A stretch of 7,700 nt of DNA from Candidatus Sabulitectum sp. (GCA_023136985.1 JAGLQD010000050.1:1-7700), one strand, 5' to 3'; numbered from the stretch's first letter, positions 1 to 6,006 are shown. The notes: generated by a model not told the origin, from the sequence alone. Translations and numbers: made by a program.

Positions 1-119
1 TCATAAACAGTTGTAGAGGCATCTACTGAAGTAGCACCAACGAAAAAACCGCTTGTCTGCCTGGTAGATCCGCATGACACTACAAGCATCGTTGCAACAA
101 TAATGTATATTTTCTTCAT
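1..119 (-). CDS. Putative lipoprotein, N-terminal fragment (runs off the window)
   Basis: This is the first 39 codons of a minus-strand gene whose remainder lies left of position 1. The product starts MKKIYIIVATMLVVSCGSTR: a Lys-rich n-region, a hydrophobic core and a lipobox VVSC with the acceptor Cys at residue 16, so a lipid-anchored envelope protein is expected. The residue after Cys is Gly, not Asp, which under the E. coli rule would favour the outer membrane; whether that rule holds here is unknown. The ATG at 119-117 is preceded on the minus strand by GGAGA (positions 133-129) at nine-base spacing, which supports the start. It is divergent from the lipoprotein gene beginning at 158, with only 38 bp between the two starts. 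The mature part seen (about 24 residues, rich in Ser and Thr) is too short to assign a function. Confidence 0.72.
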   Translation of the reverse strand, partial: MKKIYIIVATMLVVSCGSTRQTSGFFVGATSVDASTTVY

Positions 120-139
120 GAAAAGTGTTCTCCATTTTT

Positions 140-148
140 GGGAAAGAG
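140..148 (+). promoter_or_regulatory. Ribosome binding site deciding the start of the 158-940 gene
   Basis: GGGAAAGAG lies nine bases before the GTG at 158. The reading frame stays open back to a GTG at 125, but that start would add eleven residues, including acidic ones, ahead of the signal peptide. Starting at 158 instead gives a standard short lipoprotein leader. Confidence 0.5.
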
Positions 149-157
149 ATTGAAATT

Positions 158-940
158 GTGTTGAAAACTAAAGTATTTTCTGCCTTCTGTCTAGTGTTAA
201 GCTTAATGTCCGGCTGCGGTGAGGCAGATCCGGATGAAAAGATTGTTGTTGTTGCGATCTCTGAAACCGGATTCGTTCAAACTGCACCTCTCTACCATGT
301 ATCAGCTCCGGATTCTTTCCGGACTGCGCTGATCTGGGATCAGAATTCACCTCTTCTTGTCAGCATGATCACCCGGGATGAGTATACCACTAGTGGTGAT
401 ACTGTTCTCTCTGGAACAGATCCGTTCTTCTCTTTTGAGACGGACAGGCTGGAAATGGCATTAAGCATAGCCAGAGCCGTTGAAGACACCGCTTCTATAG
501 ACAGTCTGTCCGCCTTACTCGCAGACTCTTCTTCCTTTGTTTACTTCACATCTTCCAGGTCTGGTTCCATACTGAACCTGGTTTCTACAGGAAGCATACT
601 TCAGCCAGGCGATACTATTGCAATAGTAACAGGCCCTCCCCCTGATTCCCTGTTTATTCTTTCTCCTGCATATTCTCACATCAGGTGGCCTGCACCTCTT
701 CCCGGATGCATAGTAACTACTCATGGACTTCAATGCACAGGACCGTGGCCAGGTGCATCAGCATCCATCCCCGGAACATGGTCTGTTCAACCTCAATTCA
801 TTCATGAAGAAGGTCTTTTATCATTTCTTATTGCGGCTGCAGGAGACACGATCCCGATTACCGTTATCGGGTATACAGACACATCCAGAATAATTTACTG
901 CACTTTTCTTCTGGATTCAATAGCTCTTACTCCCTGGTAA
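158..940 (+). CDS. Lipoprotein resembling a reduced HlyD/RND-type membrane-fusion protein
   Basis: The 260-residue product begins with two Lys, a hydrophobic core and LMSGC, with the probable lipidated Cys at residue 20, so it should be anchored in the envelope. The GTG start at 158 is chosen from the ribosome binding site and signal-peptide geometry. I do not recognise the family with certainty. Residues about 133-157 read S-x-SGSI-(x)6-GSILQPGDTIAIV, which fits the second half of the lipoyl (barrel-sandwich) domain of periplasmic adaptor proteins. Residues about 37-84 could be the first half, ending TSGDTVL. The stretch between (about 95-123) is Ala/Leu/Ser-rich and helical-looking, like a very short hairpin, and a beta-rich C-terminal part follows. 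Typical adaptors are nearer 350-400 residues. No transporter gene is adjacent. The 3' end overlaps the convergent msrBA gene by 14 bp. The adaptor-like reading is inference; the lipoprotein call is firmer. Confidence 0.75.
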   Translation: MLKTKVFSAFCLVLSLMSGCGEADPDEKIVVVAISETGFVQTAPLYHVSAPDSFRTALIWDQNSPLLVSMITRDEYTTSGDTVLSGTDPFFSFETDRLEMALSIARAVEDTASIDSLSALLADSSSFVYFTSSRSGSILNLVSTGSILQPGDTIAIVTGPPPDSLFILSPAYSHIRWPAPLPGCIVTTHGLQCTGPWPGASASIPGTWSVQPQFIHEEGLLSFLIAAAGDTIPITVIGYTDTSRIIYCTFLLDSIALTPW

Positions 941-1859
941 ATCTGTTAACTCTTCCGTGGCATGAAACCCCTGAGCCATGGGTGTCAAAGTAATTCTGAT
1001 GGTAACTTTCTGCCTGCCAGAAACTATCCGCCGGGGCGATCTCAGTGGAAATCACATATCCGCGATTTTCAAGAATTGCAACAAGTTCATCAAGTATTGC
1101 CAACTGAGCAGCATCTGCATAAAAAACAGCGGACCTGTACTGGGTTCCAGTATCCACCCCCTGGCGATTGATCTGCGTTGGATCATGTATCTCGAAAAAG
1201 GTCATCGCCAGTTCTCTGTATGAAACGGTCGAATTGTCAAAGAGAACTTTCACAGTTTCCGTATGTCCTGTTGAACCGGAACATACATCACTGTATTCCG
1301 GGTTTTCCACAGACCCTCCCATATAGCCCGAGTGGGCGCTTAGAACCCCTGCAGTGTGATCGAATGTGTATTCAATACCCCAGAAACAGCCACCTGCAAA
1401 ATATGCTGTTTCAATTCTATCCGCTGGAACAAAATTCATTGAAATAGAGTTAACGCAATGTCTGGTATTTCTCTCTGTATAGCCTTCTCCTGTGAACACA
1501 TGTCCAAGATGACCACTACAGGCAGCGCAGCGTATCTCTGTTCTCATGCCATCATCATCAGGAATCATCTCTACAGCACCCTGAACAGCTCTGTCAAAAG
1601 CAGGCCATCCGCAATGTGCCTGAAATTTGGTTTCAGACATGTACAGCGGTGCGTTGCACTGTTTGCACGTATAGATCCCATTCTCGAAAGATTCCACAAA
1701 CAAACCGGAATTGGGCATTTCCGTTCCACCGTGAATGATGACATTTTCTTCTTCCGGAGTAAGCTCTCTGTATTCCATATCTCCTTCTCCATTCACCATA
1801 GACGAGGTGAGTAAAATCAAACCGGCCACAAAAATAAGTGTTGCTGCCAACCTCCACAT
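927..1859 (-). CDS. msrBA: Exported bifunctional methionine sulfoxide reductase, MsrB-MsrA fusion
   Basis: The enzyme reduces both epimers of methionine sulfoxide: MsrB acts on the R form and MsrA on the S form. The MsrB domain comes first (about residues 28-145 of 310). It has two zinc-type CxxC pairs (C65/C68, C111/C114), CGWPAF with the likely resolving C83, and the catalytic C135 in RHCVNS. The MsrA domain follows (about 150-300) with catalytic C158 in GCFWG, GHTETV, DTGTQYRS, SYHQNYF and a C-terminal Cys (C300) suited to resolving. All key residues are present. A hydrophobic N-terminal helix (MWRLAATLIFVAGLILL) ahead of the MsrB domain makes this a periplasmic or membrane-tethered protein. 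The frame is open to an ATG at 1913, but GGAGGT at 1871-1866 places the start at 1859, or possibly 1862. It is divergent from pgi and convergent with the lipoprotein gene. The reductant partner is not in view. Confidence 0.95.
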   Translation of the reverse strand: MWRLAATLIFVAGLILLTSSMVNGEGDMEYRELTPEEENVIIHGGTEMPNSGLFVESFENGIYTCKQCNAPLYMSETKFQAHCGWPAFDRAVQGAVEMIPDDDGMRTEIRCAACSGHLGHVFTGEGYTERNTRHCVNSISMNFVPADRIETAYFAGGCFWGIEYTFDHTAGVLSAHSGYMGGSVENPEYSDVCSGSTGHTETVKVLFDNSTVSYRELAMTFFEIHDPTQINRQGVDTGTQYRSAVFYADAAQLAILDELVAILENRGYVISTEIAPADSFWQAESYHQNYFDTHGSGVSCHGRVNRFTRE

Positions 1860-1865
1860 CATGCT

Positions 1866-1871
1866 ACCTCC
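1866..1871 (-). promoter_or_regulatory. Ribosome binding site fixing the msrBA start
   Basis: On the minus strand GGAGGT sits six bases before the ATG at 1859 and three bases before the adjoining ATG at 1862. The six-base spacing favours 1859. Longer starts at 1877 or 1913 would put unrelated residues in front of the signal helix. Confidence 0.7.
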
Positions 1872-1925
1872 GTTCATGGAGGACAACACAGGCACAGAGC
1901 AGAGGTTCCACACTCTCGATACTGA

Positions 1926-1933
1926 ATTATATT
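1926..1933. promoter_or_regulatory. Possible overlapping divergent -10 elements between msrBA and pgi
   Basis: The 118-bp gap between the msrBA and pgi starts has one AT-rich core. Read on the minus strand, 1931-1926 is a perfect TATAAT, suitably placed upstream of msrBA. Read on the plus strand, 1928-1933 is TATATT, followed by AG, about 45 bases upstream of pgi. No convincing TTGACA-like -35 box was found at the right spacing for either direction, so the exact promoters are uncertain. The rest of the gap holds the two ribosome binding sites and a short mini-ORF before pgi. Confidence 0.35.
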
Positions 1934-1961
1934 AGCTATGCGTGAAGAGGGTTTTTCATCC

Positions 1962-1988
1962 ATGAGAGGGGATTTTTTTGTCCAGTAA
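1962..1988 (+). other. Mini-ORF / alternative pgi start separated from pgi by a T7 run
   Basis: An ATG at 1962 opens an eight-codon frame (MRGDFFVQ) that stops at 1986-1988, inside the first codons of pgi. GAAGAGGG (1944-1951) lies ten bases upstream of it. The frame crosses seven consecutive T (1973-1979). With six T instead of seven, this ATG would read in frame into pgi as MRGDFLSSNLF. It may be a leader peptide, an indel in a homopolymer, or chance. Confidence 0.35.
1964..1972 (+). promoter_or_regulatory. Ribosome binding site supporting the TTG start of pgi
   Basis: GAGAGGGGA ends five bases before the TTG at 1978. It is the stronger of two purine-rich sites here and supports the non-ATG start, although an ATG at 1962 with its own weaker site competes. 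Confidence 0.5.
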
Positions 1989-3216
1989 CCTTTTTAGTTT
2001 TGAGACCGATTACATGTGGGATACTGTGGCCGAAAACACAATTGACCAGTTTGCTCTATGGCGACAGAAGGGAAGACTTGGCTTTCTCGACCTGCCGTTC
2101 AACAGAGAAATGCATAGTGACACAATACAGCTGGCAGAAAATCTGCTCAAGAAGAACAACACCCTTTTTGTTGCAGGTATAGGAGGTTCATCTCTTGGCC
2201 TGCGGGCAATTCTCTCGGCTCTTAAGGACGATTCAGGAGGAAAAGTAGTTGTAGTAGACTCGCCTGATTCAAAAGTAATAAAGCGGGCTGTTGCAGAAGC
2301 AACCCCTGCCCACTGCGCCATTACCGTTATAACCAAATCCGGAGGAACCGCTGAAACCCTTTCAATATTCATGGAACTCCGAAGAGCTCTTGGTTCAACT
2401 GCTTCTGTAATCGCAATCACTGACCCGGAGAAGGGTGAGTTGAGAAAGCTTGCAGAGAACAAAGGGTGGGATTCCCTTCCGGTGCCTTCGAATGTAGGTG
2501 GAAGATTCAGCGTCCTCTCACCGGTAGGTCTGTTCCCTGCAGCTTTTGCAGGAATCGATACTACAGCTCTGCTGAACGGTGCGGCTGAGGTTGTTAAGGA
2601 TTTTGACTCAAAGGGTATCAACAGTCTTGCAGGCAGAATAGCTGGTGCCTTTCTCTCAAAATTCCAAAGCCATCCGGTTCATGTGTTCATGCCGTACTCA
2701 GACTTTCTTTACGACACCGCATTGTGGTTCGCACAACTCTGGGCGGAAAGTCTCGGAAAAGCAGAAAGTCTTTCCGGTGAGAAAATTTGTACAGGACAGA
2801 CCCCGCTTGCCTGCCGCGGTCCTGCTGATCAGCATTCACTTGTTCAGTTATTCATGGAAGGCCCCGCAGACAAAACTGTTTCAATACTTACAGAAGCTCC
2901 CTGTGACAGTTCCCAGCCCAAACCCGGGAAATTCAGTGGAATTTCTTCAATGAGCTACCTTGAAGGCAGAAGCCCCGACGAGCTTAGAATGGCAGAAGCC
3001 GACGCTACAGCTGCAGCTCTTTCCGAAAGAGGCACTCCTGTATCACGATTCATTATTCCCGAGATAAATGCAGAATATCTGGGGCAGCTTTTCATGTCGC
3101 TGGAGATCGCTACTGTCCTTTCCGGGCTGTGCCTTCAGGTTAACCCTCTGAACCAGCCGGGAGTGGAGCGTGGCAAGATCCTAACCTACAAAGCTATGGG
3201 TCGGGAGGGATTTTGA
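1978..3216 (+). CDS. pgi: Glucose-6-phosphate isomerase
   Basis: A cytosolic enzyme that interconverts glucose 6-phosphate and fructose 6-phosphate in glycolysis and gluconeogenesis. The 412-residue product carries the two SIS-type sugar-phosphate sites: GIGGSSLG (67-74) and TKSGGTAET (119-127). It has the first family signature around GGRFSVLSP, with R176. Residues matching the catalytic set of characterised isomerases are E257 (WAESLGK), H286 (DQHS) and K400 (GVERGK). The C-terminal signature reads NPLNQPGVERGK, with Leu where most members have Phe or Tyr. The length is somewhat below the roughly 450 residues usual for compact bacterial enzymes. TTG at 1978 is the start adopted, with a good ribosome binding site; an ATG at 1962 would be in frame if the T7 run were T6. 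The stop overlaps the next start by four bases (TTGA), so translational coupling is likely. Confidence 0.95.
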   Translation: MSSNLFSFETDYMWDTVAENTIDQFALWRQKGRLGFLDLPFNREMHSDTIQLAENLLKKNNTLFVAGIGGSSLGLRAILSALKDDSGGKVVVVDSPDSKVIKRAVAEATPAHCAITVITKSGGTAETLSIFMELRRALGSTASVIAITDPEKGELRKLAENKGWDSLPVPSNVGGRFSVLSPVGLFPAAFAGIDTTALLNGAAEVVKDFDSKGINSLAGRIAGAFLSKFQSHPVHVFMPYSDFLYDTALWFAQLWAESLGKAESLSGEKICTGQTPLACRGPADQHSLVQLFMEGPADKTVSILTEAPCDSSQPKPGKFSGISSMSYLEGRSPDELRMAEADATAAALSERGTPVSRFIIPEINAEYLGQLFMSLEIATVLSGLCLQVNPLNQPGVERGKILTYKAMGREGF

Positions 3217-4454
3217 TAGTTCTTCTGTCAGTGATTATCTCTGTGTTTCCACCATCTGCTACAGAGAACTGGTACACAATGCTTCAGACAAGTTACCAGC
3301 TGGGATGCTCTGCCGATTACCTGCTTGCAGACCCTGGCAGCAGTGGTATTCTAACAGGCGGACTGCCTATAGTTGCCGTTGGCATGCTCCCGGAACTACC
3401 GTGGCCGGATGCAAATACCATTGATCCTTTGCAAAGCGGCCTGTGGGGCAGAGGTACATGGAACACATCTGTTAACCAGAGTCTCTTTCAGGATTCAATG
3501 AGTCTTTCAAAGATAGGACTGATACAGAACACCCGTGATCACAGCAGGTATATTTTTCAGCTGGAAAGACCACTTCCCTGGAATACTTCAGGCAACTTCC
3601 AAATTATCAGAGATGATACTCTCAGACTCTCTTCTGCTCATCTCCAGCATGGCTCTTTCAATCTAAGAGCTATGAGCTGGGAGGGACACAAATACGGCTG
3701 GGGTATGTGGACAGGCTGGGATTCTGAATACCTTTATGCAAGAACCGGATTCTCCAGGCTTGACCCTGGAGACAGACGACCGGAAATTCTTGCAGGAGCA
3801 AAGTTTGATCTTTCTTCTACTCTGCTTGAATTTGGAGCAGCAGCTTCTTACACAGACAGTTCGTTATCAGGAAGAGGAGTTGCAGGATTATCCAAAGTGA
3901 TTGGACCTTCTATAATATCCGCCTGCTTCGAATACAATCATCACGGGGAAAGCTTCTGGGGAGGGATCAATCTCCCTATGGGAGCTTTTCAGTTTTCTAC
4001 AGCCCTTTCCCGCCCTGCAGGAGATGAGCTGTTTTCCGTGATTGCATTGAGACATCCGAGATTCAATCTTGTAAGCAGATTATTTGATAAAGGAGCAATA
4101 GCTGCAGATATGGAAACAGCATGGGGTTTCTTTCGGGGAAAAGGAGCTGCTTCCTGGGATTTTCATAGCGATTCATTGTCAGTTTCTTCCTGGTTGTTCC
4201 TGGGTGTTGACTGGTACAGAGCACGATTTGAAGCAGGACCCAGGGTCTCAGCAGGTTTGGATTCCACAGGAAATTGGGATGAAACCCTGGATGTACTATT
4301 AGGTTTTACCCTTACAACTTTTTCCTTTTCAACCGCATTTGAAGACCTGACCAGCCAGGCGGAGCGAAGCTTGTCTTTCGGAATTACCTGGGCTTTCACG
4401 GATCAACCTCCAGTAACCCCCACTGGAGACGAAGAGGAGAGGAATGGAAACTAA
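3213..4454 (+). CDS. Predicted outer-membrane beta-barrel protein, function unknown
   Basis: The 413-residue product opens with a hydrophobic leader (MIVLLSVIISVFPPSA) that fits a signal peptide but lacks any basic n-region residue. From about residue 100 on it is built of alternating polar/hydrophobic strands rich in Gly, Trp, Tyr and Phe, with short turn-like Asp/Gly/Ser segments, as in outer-membrane barrels. The last strand, SLSFGITWAF (386-395), ends in Phe like a BAM-type C-terminal signal, but an 18-residue Pro/Glu/Asn-rich tail follows. I recognise no named family. The TTG start shares the TTGA overlap with the pgi stop and has GGAGG four bases upstream; an internal GTG at 3231 is less likely because it would shorten the leader. 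The 3' end overlaps purN by 11 bp. Sitting between two cytosolic metabolic genes suggests only operon membership. A soluble beta-rich secreted protein is the main alternative. Confidence 0.8.
   Translation: MIVLLSVIISVFPPSATENWYTMLQTSYQLGCSADYLLADPGSSGILTGGLPIVAVGMLPELPWPDANTIDPLQSGLWGRGTWNTSVNQSLFQDSMSLSKIGLIQNTRDHSRYIFQLERPLPWNTSGNFQIIRDDTLRLSSAHLQHGSFNLRAMSWEGHKYGWGMWTGWDSEYLYARTGFSRLDPGDRRPEILAGAKFDLSSTLLEFGAAASYTDSSLSGRGVAGLSKVIGPSIISACFEYNHHGESFWGGINLPMGAFQFSTALSRPAGDELFSVIALRHPRFNLVSRLFDKGAIAADMETAWGFFRGKGAASWDFHSDSLSVSSWLFLGVDWYRARFEAGPRVSAGLDSTGNWDETLDVLLGFTLTTFSFSTAFEDLTSQAERSLSFGITWAFTDQPPVTPTGDEEERNGN
4408..4428 (+). repeat. Perfect 7-bp inverted repeat (hairpin) just upstream of purN
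   Basis: CTCCAGT (4408-4414) and ACTGGAG (4422-4428) are exact reverse complements around a seven-base loop. The hairpin lies in the 3' tail of the barrel gene and ends five bases before the purN ribosome binding site (GAGGAG, 4434-4439). No T-run follows, so it is not an intrinsic terminator. It could influence purN translation or mRNA processing, or be a by-product of coding. Confidence 0.5.
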
Positions 4455-5037
4455 GATCGCCGTACTGGCTTCAGGAGCAGGATCTAATTTCAAGGCTCTT
4501 GTTGCAGGAGATACCGGACCTGGAACAGTGGATATCCTGCTCACGGACAACAAAGATGCAGGAGCGTTAAAACTGGCAGAGGAACTGGGTATCGAATCGA
4601 AGTATCTGTATCCCGGGAAGTACAAAACCAGATTCGGAATCGTGGAAGAAGAGTTCTGGGCCAGGTTTCTCATTCACAGAGGTGTTGAGTTAATCTGTCT
4701 TGCAGGGCTTATGAGAATCATAAAGGGGCCTCTTCTGGAGGCATTCCACGGCAGAATAATGAACATTCACCCTTCGCTGCTGCCGGCTTTCCCGGGCCTC
4801 GATGCACAGGGACAGGCATTCAACTACGGTGTTAAGGTTGCAGGCTGTACAGTTCATTATGTTGATAATGGCACAGATACCGGTCCCATCATTCTTCAGG
4901 AATCGGTTGTTGTACTGGAATCCGATCACAGGGATTCACTGGCCGAAAGAATTCTTACAAAAGAACATGAGATATACCCAAAAGCAGTAAAAGCCCATTG
5001 CCTTGGAAGAGCAGTATATTCCAAAGTTGTCCGGTAA
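4444..5037 (+). CDS. purN: Phosphoribosylglycinamide (GAR) formyltransferase
   Basis: A cytosolic purine-biosynthesis enzyme that transfers the formyl group of 10-formyltetrahydrofolate to GAR, giving FGAR. The 197-residue product has the usual family length. The N-terminal phosphate-binding site reads VLASGAGSNF (7-16). LAGLMRI (86-92) precedes the active-site segment NIHPSLLPAFPGLDA, with catalytic N107 and H109, and D145 is in DNGTDTGPI. These match Asn106, His108 and Asp144 of the E. coli enzyme. The C-terminal SLAERIL...EHEIYPKAV is also typical. The ATG at 4444 follows GAGGAG by four bases and overlaps the upstream barrel gene by 11 bp, so expression is probably coupled to it. A small hairpin lies just upstream. 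No other pur gene is in the window, so purN appears uncoupled from a purine operon here. Confidence 0.96.
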   Translation: METKIAVLASGAGSNFKALVAGDTGPGTVDILLTDNKDAGALKLAEELGIESKYLYPGKYKTRFGIVEEEFWARFLIHRGVELICLAGLMRIIKGPLLEAFHGRIMNIHPSLLPAFPGLDAQGQAFNYGVKVAGCTVHYVDNGTDTGPIILQESVVVLESDHRDSLAERILTKEHEIYPKAVKAHCLGRAVYSKVVR

Positions 5038-5043
5038 CTGAAC

Positions 5044-5050
5044 AGGGGGA
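5044..5050 (+). promoter_or_regulatory. Ribosome binding site deciding the start of the M15 gene
   Basis: AGGGGGA lies seven bases before the ATG at 5058. The frame is open back to a TTG at 4998, inside purN, but that extension would bury the signal peptide behind twenty residues. The site therefore fixes 5058 as the start. Confidence 0.65.
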
Positions 5051-5057
5051 TATAAGC

Positions 5058-5990
5058 ATGAGCGGTGTAGTGATGGTTCTCGTTTTTCTTTTGTTCGGCA
5101 GTGCCGATGATCCTCTTCCCGCAGGTCCGGTCTTTGACATATCTGTGAACAATATTCCTTTGAAGCAGCATATGATGGCGTTTGTGGCTTCACCGGGAAG
5201 TCGAATGAGACTTTCCTGCCCGGATTCTTTGAGCTGGTCAATTCCAGATCTTGACCTTAATGGAACGGGAACTGAATTCAGCTTTACGCTCCCCAGATCT
5301 CATGGCACATACACTGTAAATGCTTCAGACGAATCTTCAATACAAGAGTGGATAATGATAGTCCCTCTGGATAAGAACCAGTTCCGAACCGCATCGCTGA
5401 ACTCATTTCCTGTTGGATTCTATGGAGATGGAAATTCAAGAGATAACCTCCCGGATCGGGGATTCATCGAGCTATGGCCGGATATTTTCCATGCCAGAAT
5501 TTCCACACATCTGTCTTTCTCGGATTTTCTGGGACACACAGAAGGCGGCTGGCCACAGTATATGGTTTTGGATCTGAGACTTGTTCACAAGCTTGAATGC
5601 GTTCTTGCTGAAGTGGCATTGTCTTACCCGGAAGCCAGAGATATTCACTGCATAAGCGGTTTTAGAACCCCGGCCTACAACGCTGCAATCGGGAACGATA
5701 CCGGCTTCAGCCTTCACCTCTACGGAGCTGCATCTGACTTCTGGATAGAAGGCTGGCCTGGAAATGATCTAATTGATGATCTTGACAGAAACAAAAGAAT
5801 AGATGTTTTTGACGGAGAATTCATAGTTGCAGCGTCCAGAAGACTGGAAGCTGCCGGCGAGGTTGCAGTAGGCGGAGGTTCTGCTTACAGATGGATTACC
5901 TCCCACGGACCCTTTGTTCACCTGGATACAAGAGGAAGTGCTCCTGTGTGGCAGACCCGTCGAAGCCTGGTGGATAACCCGGTCATTTAA
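5058..5990 (+). CDS. Exported M15-family D,D-peptidase-like protein (Peptidase_M15_3 type)
   Basis: Probably a zinc peptidase of the D-Ala-D-Ala carboxypeptidase superfamily, acting on peptidoglycan stem peptides outside the cytoplasm. The 310-residue product starts with a short hydrophobic leader (to about residue 15, GSA), again without basic residues. Residues about 24-105 look like an all-beta, Ig-like domain. The region FIELWP...ISTHLSFSDFL, then the helix LVHKLECVLAEV, is typical of the domain entry in this family. The core has SGFRTPAYN (200-208), H220 and D227 (HLYGAASD) and H288 in FVHLD, which together form the expected zinc ligand set. Residues 241-252 (DLDRNKRIDVFD) match an EF-hand/dockerin-like calcium loop inserted between the ligands. 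The gene follows purN by 20 bp and precedes a YkuD transpeptidase by 16 bp. D,D-carboxypeptidase versus endopeptidase specificity cannot be read from sequence. Confidence 0.85.
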   Translation: MSGVVMVLVFLLFGSADDPLPAGPVFDISVNNIPLKQHMMAFVASPGSRMRLSCPDSLSWSIPDLDLNGTGTEFSFTLPRSHGTYTVNASDESSIQEWIMIVPLDKNQFRTASLNSFPVGFYGDGNSRDNLPDRGFIELWPDIFHARISTHLSFSDFLGHTEGGWPQYMVLDLRLVHKLECVLAEVALSYPEARDIHCISGFRTPAYNAAIGNDTGFSLHLYGAASDFWIEGWPGNDLIDDLDRNKRIDVFDGEFIVAASRRLEAAGEVAVGGGSAYRWITSHGPFVHLDTRGSAPVWQTRRSLVDNPVI

Positions 5991-6006
5991 TCGGAAAGTG
6001 TAGTAC

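Noticed and set aside
74..111. ATGACA (74-79) and TATATT (106-111) as a promoter for the lipoprotein gene at 158
   Set aside because: The spacing is 26 bp, far from the 16-18 bp expected, and no alternative pair fits well.
853..871. Inverted repeat CCCGAT...ATCGGG near the end of the lipoprotein gene, considered as a terminator
   Set aside because: The stem is only six pairs, it lies inside the coding region about 70 bases before the stop, and no T-run follows.
1458..1814. A 118-codon plus-strand open frame within msrBA, and several shorter ones nearby (962-1447)
   Set aside because: All lie antisense to the conserved MsrB/MsrA domains and carry His/Cys/Ser-rich compositions expected from reverse reading of that gene.
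2010..2621. A 203-codon open frame on the minus strand inside pgi
   Set aside because: It is wholly antisense to a well-supported enzyme gene, gives a low-complexity Arg/Ser/Pro-rich product with no motif, and has no separate promoter or ribosome binding site that I can see.
4998..5057. A longer M15 gene starting at TTG 4998
   Set aside because: It would overlap purN by 40 bp, lacks a ribosome binding site and places twenty non-hydrophobic residues before the signal peptide; ATG 5058 with AGGGGGA is better.
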